From Ascarosepion bandense (lineage: Eukaryota > Mollusca > Cephalopoda > Sepiida > Sepiidae): a stretch of DNA of 64,000 nucleotides. A program made the position numbers and the translations under genes. Under the pieces are notes generated by a model that was not told the DNA's origin, ran no database searches, and saw only the letters and a list, made by a program, of their open reading frames with translations. Of this stretch, positions 57,180 to 64,000 are shown piece by piece. Position 1 is the stretch's first letter. Each line of letters opens with the position of its first letter. The stretch is from positions 4,893,501 through 4,957,500 of the forward strand of contig JBBBDQ010001153.1 in assembly GCA_037127315.1 (NCBI GenBank). The letters are read 5' to 3'.

Positions 57180-57915
57180 TTCCAGCCAAAGTATTTACAT
57201 ATGGAAGTAACATTCTTGTGTTTAGGCTCTTGGAGTTGTTTCCTCATGATTTAGATGTATGCCCAGATTCCTAAGAAATTTAAAGATGCCTCCATTGTTC
57301 ATCTATTTAAGCACAAAGGGAAACAAAATTGTATAATAATTATTGGGGCATATAATGGCTCTCTGTGGCAGGCAAAATATTTGCTCAGATTTATTCTCAA
57401 CAGAATAATGTAATTTTAGGTTTGGGAAATACCATAGACATTATATATTCCTTGCAACAGGTTGTAGAGAAAGTGCAGTAAAAGAAGGTGAGTTATTCAT
57501 GGTCTTTGTTGACTTAACTAAGGATTTTGACTCCATTAATTGTGCTGCTTTGTAGTTAGTGCTTAAGAAAACTGAGATTGCTGAATGCAATCTGTCATCC
57601 AGACTGGTTTAGCAAAGCTATGGTAACATTTGAAGCATCACATTATATTATGTATGGCTTGGTAATTGGTTCAAAATGTTGAATGCTTCACATGCTCTAG
57701 TATCAAGCAGAAAAAGGTTGGGTTTGGTATGAGAAGTAAGGGATCCACTTAGCTAAATGTGCAAATATGCTAAATACTTTTTTGAGAACAGCTGTCTTGA
57801 TTGGCACTTGGAGATCAAAGAGTAGCTGTAGTCTTTATCCATCTGGTCAGACATTACCCTCACAGATACAAAGCACTGACACTCTTTTTGCGGATTGATT
57901 TACCTTCTTTTAACA
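57180..57915 (+). mobile_element. LINE family D, reverse transcriptase part 1
   Basis: Blocks in changing frames: ASIVHLFKHKGK (about 57291-57325), then VVEKVQ and FMVFVDLTKDFDSINC-like residues (57460-57540) containing the first catalytic Asp region, and TDTLFAD at about 57870-57895, the start of the FADD box. At this point the antisense Gypsy sequence begins. Confidence 0.65.
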
Positions 57916-57919
57916 GAAG

Positions 57920-60080
57920 TCTACAATGTTGCACAAACTCATGGAACACTTTTACACACCTGTTATGCTTCTGCTAGTCCTTCTGAACAGCACTTATATT
58001 ATCAATACAAGGGAATGGATTGACAAAACTCTCGTCCTCAACAAACTTATTAATAACTCATTTAAATGTTGCTATTTCATTAGTTATTGCAAATGGAATT
58101 TGAGTATCTTGGTAAAGGCATCCATTAGTTTGAATGCTGTAAATAATTTGAGATCTTCAAGTAATGGCAACTAGTAATATGCACTCTTTAAATCAGAGAG
58201 AGAAATGATAAGTAGTGAGTTTGTTTATAAGTGTAAAACTCAATATGTATATTGAAAGTGTTAGAACAACTCACACACACAATCATGTCTTTATAATGGT
58301 TCAGCTTGTCTTAACTTCTGTTATTTGTGCTCACCAGGGAGATAATTTCTTCTGCTAATAAATGTTCCATTTTTTCAGCAATAAATTGCATATCTGCCTT
58401 GTTATATGCATGAGATTTTGTTGCAATTGATTGTGTTTGTTTCAGATGAGAAAACAGATGTAGAACCTCCACACTTGAAGCTGTCAAACTACAAATCTTC
58501 ATTTCATTTATTTTTAACACTGGTTAAGTCCTGTCACTTAAAAATGTCACAGTGGTGTACTGTTTTCAGATATCCAGACTGAGAAGTATATTGTATATCT
58601 TCATAGATTTTCTAGTAGTTCCAAACAAGTATTGTGCTATTTGTTATTACTAATACTAGTCATAATAACATGACCCATGTTCTTAATTGGCACACATTTA
58701 GAAGACACAGCTAGTGTAATATATATGGTTACATGGTTTCATCTTTAATTTAAATCTCCAAGCTAATTGTAGTCCATGTAGCTACCAGAACTGAAGGAAT
58801 GAATTAGTGCTAAAGTAGAATAATCATTTATCATGATAAGAACCATAGAAGATAATAGACTATGGGGGAGAGAAGCATAATTGCACATTGGTTTCCATGG
58901 TTCACAGCAACTGTAGCTTTTGCTCAGTGTCTCACTTTCCTGCAGTAAGTGCATTTACTATTTTGAGCAGAATATTTAGAATGACAATGCAACCCACAGT
59001 TGTAAAACAAGCACTGCTTATTCATTGCTGCAGCAGTAACATTTACAGTGTTAGATTTGAGATTTGACTTGCTATCCTCCAAGTGTATAGCAGCACTTAC
59101 CTGTACAAATGTTCTCCACAGAGTCAGAGTTATTTTGAGCATATTCAAGTGCAGTGTCATAAGCTTGGTTAAGTGTTAGTTCCTTGTGTTCTAATAATCC
59201 CTGCCATATAGATAGTTTGAAACAAAAATTATATATTATAATATGTATCAAACCAGTTGTTGATATTATTCAACAGTAACATCCAAAAGTTAGCAGTTTT
59301 TGTTGAGTCTGTAATTCCTGGAGGAATTTATCAATATTCTGATTCTCCTTATTGCCTCATGATAAGAAGATGTTAAGTGAAAATATTTCTTTTTCTATGT
59401 CTAGCATATTAATAGCTACTTCAAAACTGGTATAATCTGATATGAGCTCATATATTGATTCAGAAACGTATTTATTCAGACAGCATAACTTATTTGGAGT
59501 GTTTTCTCAGCATTCATGAATGAAGTTATCAAAACTTATCTTTCAATGTGGATATTCTTTTCCCATGTTGGACACATTTAGATCAGTATTCAGCCTATCA
59601 GGGCACAGTAAATGCTCGATAATTATATTTTTAATCTTTCAGTTGAATAAATTGTAATGAATTAAGAAATGAATTAAAAAGCAATATAACTTTTCCAGGA
59701 TAATGATGTGCACATATTTGGTAAAGCTCAGAACCAACTCCTTGATTGTATTCTTCTAAGACTCAAGCAGTGGGGGCTTATAGAGCCTAATACTGAGAAA
59801 TGAAAAGAACAAATTAAATTTAAACAAAGTTTTTATTTCGGTTTTATTTGGCTGATATGGATGCCTGGGGCCTTTTGCAACTTCTGTCTACCTTTTTCTA
59901 TATACTATTGTTCATAGGATTTATTAAATTCATAAAAACTGCCAACAGAATTTTACTAGTCACTTCCACCAAGGGCAGTCAATTTATTAATTTCCAGTCA
60001 AGGGGTTAATTATTGTGAAACAGTGATTATAGTAAATAAATTTTGGAACAGATTTTTTTAATCACAAAAGATTTAAGACA
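57920..60080 (-). mobile_element. Ty3/Gypsy element (family G3): gag, protease, partial RT
   Basis: Minus strand. Gag C-terminus is at about 59400-59090 (IDKFLQELQTQQKLL; LLEHKELTLNQAYDTALEYA), followed by a double zinc knuckle (CLFYNCGLHCHSKYSAQ, CTYCRKVRH; 59030-58930). Protease remnant LIHSFSSGSYMDYN is near 58810-58770, with the D-T-G triad changed. Reverse transcriptase start YNKADMQFIAEKMEHLLAEE is at about 58415-58350, and a later piece, INKFVEDESFVNPFP, near 58040-57990. RNase H, integrase and the 3' LTR are missing. The 5' boundary, about 60080, is approximate; no LTR was confirmed. Confidence 0.7.
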
Positions 60081-60084
60081 AATA

Positions 60085-60880
60085 CTGCTACTAGGATAAA
60101 AATCCTTTTTGACTTGCTTGCAGATTATGGGACACTGGTAACTAGCTCTTTTCCAAGATTTCATGTAGGAATAAGTACAGATAAAAACAAATATACTGAC
60201 CAAAACCTATACCTATCCAAAGATGAGGAATAATAATATTCAGGCCTTAGTACAGTGCATCATCATGTCAAAATTTTATGGACATTAAGTCTATAAAATA
60301 TGTTAAATCTTTTCCATACTTAAGGAACAAAACTAATTCTAGTGCTTCTTTAGATGATCAAATAGTAAATCGGATTGCCAAGATGAGTTATGTCTTTGGA
60401 AAGCTGCAAGTTTTGAAATGAGATAGGAGTAAATTTAAAAATTAAATTTTACTTTAGTTTGTAGCTGTCTATTCAATATTGCTGCATGGACCCAAATCAT
60501 GGATACCATATAGGAAGATTATTATAAAACTTGATACTTTCCATAAGAAATAGCTTAGACATATTAGCAGTTGATTGATATATTTAATACAGAAAGCATG
60601 AATAATATAAATGCAGAAGGGGAAATTGCTTACCTCCTGGAACAAAATGTGCTCATATGTATCTTGCATACAAGATAGTTGAAAGAAAACATGGCAGACC
60701 CAGAAACTAGAATTTAAGCACAATCTGATCTCATAAGTCAGCAATTCTGTGAAAAGAAATTGTGGCTTATGAAAAATTTTGAGCCTCAACTGCTTGATAA
60801 AATGAGCATGAGTGAGAGAACATTAGAGGCTGATGAGCAGGCTTTGCAATCGTCTTACCAATTGTGATGGTAAGTACAAT
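60085..60880 (+). mobile_element. LINE family D, C-terminal part 2
   Basis: Continues LINE D: STDKNKYTDQNLYLSKDEE (60170-60230), SASLDDQIVNRIAKMSYVFG (60340-60400), GKLQVL, and SILLHGPKSWIPYRKIIIKL (60475-60535), the 'SILLYGSE.W' region near the LINE C-terminus, then HKK.LRHI and a 'DRLTNCD'-like end near 60860. It has the same orientation as 57180-57915. Confidence 0.65.
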
Positions 60881-61534
60881 AGTACAATTGTACAATTGGT
60901 ACTCCAAACAGATGTACCTGTGCAAAATATACAATAAACTGAAAGATTATTTCAAGAATATTTAAATACAATCATACAAGTTCAATGAGTATGCTACTGA
61001 CAGTATTATCTGGAAAAAACATGCCAAGCCAGATATTCTTACAAATGGAGAATATATTTCAAATATGGCTCTACACTAAACTATAATATTTGAAGTAAAA
61101 AAAATGAAGGATAAAAAATAAATTTATTATTTTTTCTAGAAACATCTCTGTTTACATTTTGGATACAAAACTAAACAGTATGGGCCTTTGAGAAAAATCT
61201 GAATGAGGGAATATGCTTTCCTTAAAAGGGAAAATAGAATCTTACTGGGCTGACACTTTCTGTGGCTGAATAGTTTAAAGGCTGTCAGATCAAACAATAG
61301 TCTTTCCTATAAATGAGGATGCAGGTTTAAACTCTGTTGGACAGCACATTTTCTTTATTAAATTTTCTTGAGCATGCAGTCTGACAGGTGTAATAAACAC
61401 TACTTCAGATAAGAACAGTTTATCTCTTTTATACATGGCTATTCACTATAAATAGCATCAGTAATTAAAATGATGGATTAAAAATAAATATATTATTTTT
61501 TTATGCATATTTATCTAAACTTATTTATAAATGG
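60881..61534. other. AT-rich intron sequence
   Basis: Nothing recognised. Confidence 0.5.
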
Positions 61535-62017
61535 AACTTTGTGTGTGTGTGTGTGTGTATCTGTTACCTATAGACTCCGAAACGGCTGAACCGATTTTCT
61601 TGAAAATTTACACAGTTGTACTATAAGTGTCTGCGAGTGTTCTTAGCTAGGTTTTGTGTCGAGGTACCCCCGATAAATATCGAAAATTGAAAAAATTCGG
61701 TTATAGAAGGAGTGGTCCGATTTTAATCACATTTGATACACTCATAGTCAAAGATATAAGAAATGATATTCAGAAGTTTCAAGGTTGCAGTTCTTACAAT
61801 AGTGCAGAAAATTTGATAATATATATATATATATAAAAGGCAAGATATTTGTGTGTGTCTGTTTATCTGTCTGTATGTCCTTTATACAAATCCACAATTT
61901 TTATCCGATTCTCACCAAACTCCGTACAAATATTCTTTAGGCTGAGTCTGAGCTCAGGACCATGGATTAGTTTTAAAGCATTCATTACACCCAAGCAATG
62001 CCGGGCTATCCTGCTAG
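61535..62017 (+). mobile_element. Helitron-like non-autonomous elements
   Basis: Two similar units: about 61535-61810 and 61820-62017. Each begins with a TATA- or GT-rich start (tatataaaaggcaagatatt in the second), then TGTCTGT repeats, then a ccgatt-t...aaa-tt-ac block. The second ends GCAATGCCGGGCTATCCTGC followed by CTAG and T, resembling the CTRR-T end with a nearby short hairpin of Helitrons. A 5' TC end is not certain. Confidence 0.35.
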
Positions 62018-62299
62018 TTTATAAATATAGTAGGAAAATTGATGACAAATTGAAAAAAAGACTTTTTGCATTTGACACATTTCCTCCTTTAGGAATTTAT
62101 CTGATTAAAGTGATGCTACATTGATGAAACCATACCTGCAAATAAAGAAAAGGGAAAACTGAAATTTTAAACATTTAATTTGAATTTTTTGGTATATAAA
62201 AATATATATATGTGTATGTGTGTGTGTGTGTGTGTGTGGATGCTTATAATCTTATTTTCTCAGATATATTTTACAAAAATGAATACAAATTTTTTTTAC
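62018..62299. other. Intron sequence with a GT microsatellite
   Basis: A (GT)n array at about 62203-62238; otherwise unassigned. Confidence 0.5.
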
Positions 62300-62812
62300 T
62301 GCATTATTTACATTGTTCAGACTGTTGTCCTTATCTTTATTGCCATGTTTATGACATTTTGGCTGTTGTATGCCCTGGCCTTTTTCTATTGATAGAAATT
62401 TTGAACCAAACTCTTTATTTTTATCACTGGGGTATATCATTCTCATTCCATGTGCAATGCCATTTCTGGATGCCATGTCACTATCTCCCTTTAATTCAGC
62501 TCTGTAAGTTATTTGTTCCCCACTGATGTAGCCAGGTATTGAACTGACAACTCTTTGAGTCAAGTCTCTGGAACTAATCAACGCTTATATCCATTAGGCC
62601 TTGTGTCTTTAACAACAGAGCAGTGGTGAACAAGTAACTTAAAAAGATGAGTTAAAAGGAGATAACTACATGGCATCCATAAGGGGCACCCCACATGAAA
62701 TGAGAATGATATACCCCAGTGATAAGAATCATATATTTGGTTTTAAATTCCTAGCACCTGAAACATTGTAAACACAATAAAAATGAGGAAAATATTTCAA
62801 ACAATGTAATAA
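62300..62812. mobile_element. Inverted-repeat element FB1, copy d
   Basis: The left arm (about 62300-62610) contains a minus-strand frame (62581-62252) and a tRNA-like segment near its inner end (A-box-like TAATGGATATAAGCG; B-box-like cagttcaatacc on the minus strand). The right arm (about 62640-62812) is the reverse orientation copy, ending tttcaaacaatgtaataatt. The most complete copy of the family in the window. Confidence 0.7.
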
Positions 62813-62989
62813 TTTAATTACTACCTCATCTCAGAAGTATAAACAAATACTGGAAGTTTTACTGATTTAACAAGTTCTTAAAACACTCGTTGATTCCATG
62901 GATTAGTTCCTGTGATTGACAATTTCATGAAAGCTGTGATCTACTTTTGTTGGAAACTAACGAAAGTTTGATTCTAACAACCAGATTAT
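62813..62989. other. AT-rich intron sequence
   Basis: Sequence between FB1 copy d and the LINE C tail; nothing recognised. Confidence 0.5.
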
Positions 62990-63022
<33 letters not shown>

Positions 63023-64000
63023 CGTATCACCCCGAGCAAGGTGGTAATGCCACTGGTGTGCAGGGGGCTACATAAAAGTAAAAAGATTAAGTAGAAGAGA
63101 GTGAAGAGGAAGACGAATCAGTTAGAAAGGAGCAAGAGAAGGATGGAAATACAGGTGTGATGACAGTTGCAAAGGTGGGGAGAAAGGAAAGGATATACGG
63201 GGTGGTGAAAGAACTAGAGTCAAGTGGTTAAGAGATGAGTATTGACATTGTATTTAAATTCCTGGAGGTTGTAGCCATCAAGAAAGCAAGAATATGGAAG
63301 CGAGTTCCACAGGTGGGAAGTGCAAGAGAAGAAGCTGCAGGAGTAGAATTGTCGTCTGCATTTGGTTAATCTAACTGTGAATGGGTGGGACCCAGTTGCC
63401 AATCTGGTTGCACGAGTAAACACCTGTTGCAGAGGCACCAGTGACTTAAGTTCGCTGGAGCAGAAGTATGAAAGTATTTGTAGAACAGACAAAGGTAGGC
63501 TACATCTTGTCGGTGAGGAAGTGGCTGTAGTCGAGCTGCCAAGTTGGTACCTATCACATTACTGATTCTCCTCTGAAGCCTGTCGCGAGCACTGAGATGA
63601 ATAGCAGGGGCGCCTGACCATATATGGCAGCAGTATTCTATGCATGGACAAATGGTTGATTTGTATATATGCAGGATGGATTCAGGCAGGAAAAACATCC
63701 TGGCCCGACACAGTGACCCAACCTTCTTAGCAGTGGATTTAGCTATGGACTCAATGTAGTGGTTCCATTTGAGATCAGAAGAGAGGGTAAGGCTGAGGAG
63801 ACACAGTGTATTGCTCTCAGGGAGACTCGCTTGGTCCATGCTTATGGGAGGCAGGAGAGGTTGCCTGTGATGATTGACAGACAACAGCTTGGTCTTAGAC
63901 GCATTGAAATTGACAAGCCACTTCTTGCTCCAATTCACCACAGAGTGTAGATCCCATTCAAGTTCAGCAGTGAGATTATGTTTGTCCACCATGACAGGTT
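62990..64000 (-). mobile_element. Jockey/CR1-like LINE (family C), copy running off the window
   Basis: Minus strand; the poly-T run at about 62993-63019 is its poly-A tail. The 208-codon frame at 63992-63366 holds SKKWLVNFNASKTKLLSVNH, PPISMDQASLPESNTLCLL and IYKSTICPCIEYCCHIWSG; after a frame shift, 63492-63220 completes the C-terminus (LVPLQQVFTRATRLATGSHP). It is the longest clean match to the 48370 copy, and both are clearly younger than the other C copies. The YADD box would lie just past 64000. Confidence 0.85.

Noticed and set aside
62212..62526. 104-residue plus-strand frame with a hydrophobic look
   Set aside because: It lies inside the FB1 inverted-repeat arm and a GT microsatellite; the hydrophobic residues come from T-rich sequence.

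Overview
The window looks like intronic DNA from an animal genome, most likely a mollusc and probably a cephalopod. This inference rests on the AT-rich sequence, long introns, very dense decayed retroelements, tRNA-derived SINEs and abundant dinucleotide microsatellites. No bacterial-style operons, rRNA genes or CRISPR arrays are visible. Almost all long open frames are pieces of mobile elements or shadows of them.

One host gene runs through the window on the + strand. Seven exons (12030-12193, 17245-17359, 23185-23348, 35238-35352, 39577-39707, 45490-45604, 53419-53585) have matching AG/GT splice sites and compatible phases. They encode a tandem array of von Willebrand factor C (VWC) domains. 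Each domain is split over two exons by a phase-2 intron, and domains are joined across phase-1 introns. The window holds the second half of one domain and three complete domains; the gene must continue on both sides. The product should be an extracellular, cysteine-rich protein. The repeat and linker pattern recalls invertebrate 'putative epidermal cell surface receptor' proteins, but that is from memory and unverified. Introns are 4.2 to 11.9 kb.

Layout. 1-2530: Ty3/Gypsy copy (G1). 2530-4620: unassigned, partly GC-richer. 4620-6130: two Penelope-like element (PLE) fragments, one ending in a hammerhead-ribozyme fold. 6780-10330: APE-type LINE (family A). 10660-11795: LINE B piece between possible hAT-like ends. 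13870-16790: second G1 Gypsy. 17630-19490: LINE C. 21-23 kb: SINEs. 23.4-25.1 kb: PLE in tandem arrangement. 27.6-29.8 kb: LINE B. 29.8-31.1 kb: old LINE (E). 31.38-33.03 kb: Gypsy G2 with both LTRs. 33.7-35.1 kb: LINE B. 36.0-36.5 kb: mariner-like relic holding a SINE. 36.8-38.6 kb: LINE C. 40.5-44.5 kb: PLE fragments, hammerhead motifs and a palindrome. 46.2-51.3 kb: LINE B split by Gypsy G2 and LINE C. 51.4-51.8 kb: inverted-repeat element. 55.3-60.9 kb: old LINE (D) interrupted by an inverted-repeat arm, a SINE and an antisense Gypsy. 61.5-62.8 kb: Helitron-like and inverted-repeat elements. 63-64 kb: LINE C running off the end.

The mobile elements are nearly all broken by stops, frameshifts or deletions. 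What works here is the VWC gene, whose introns store this layered record. The most notable finds are the regular split-VWC exon architecture, hammerhead-ribozyme folds at PLE ends, and several nested insertions that give relative ages.
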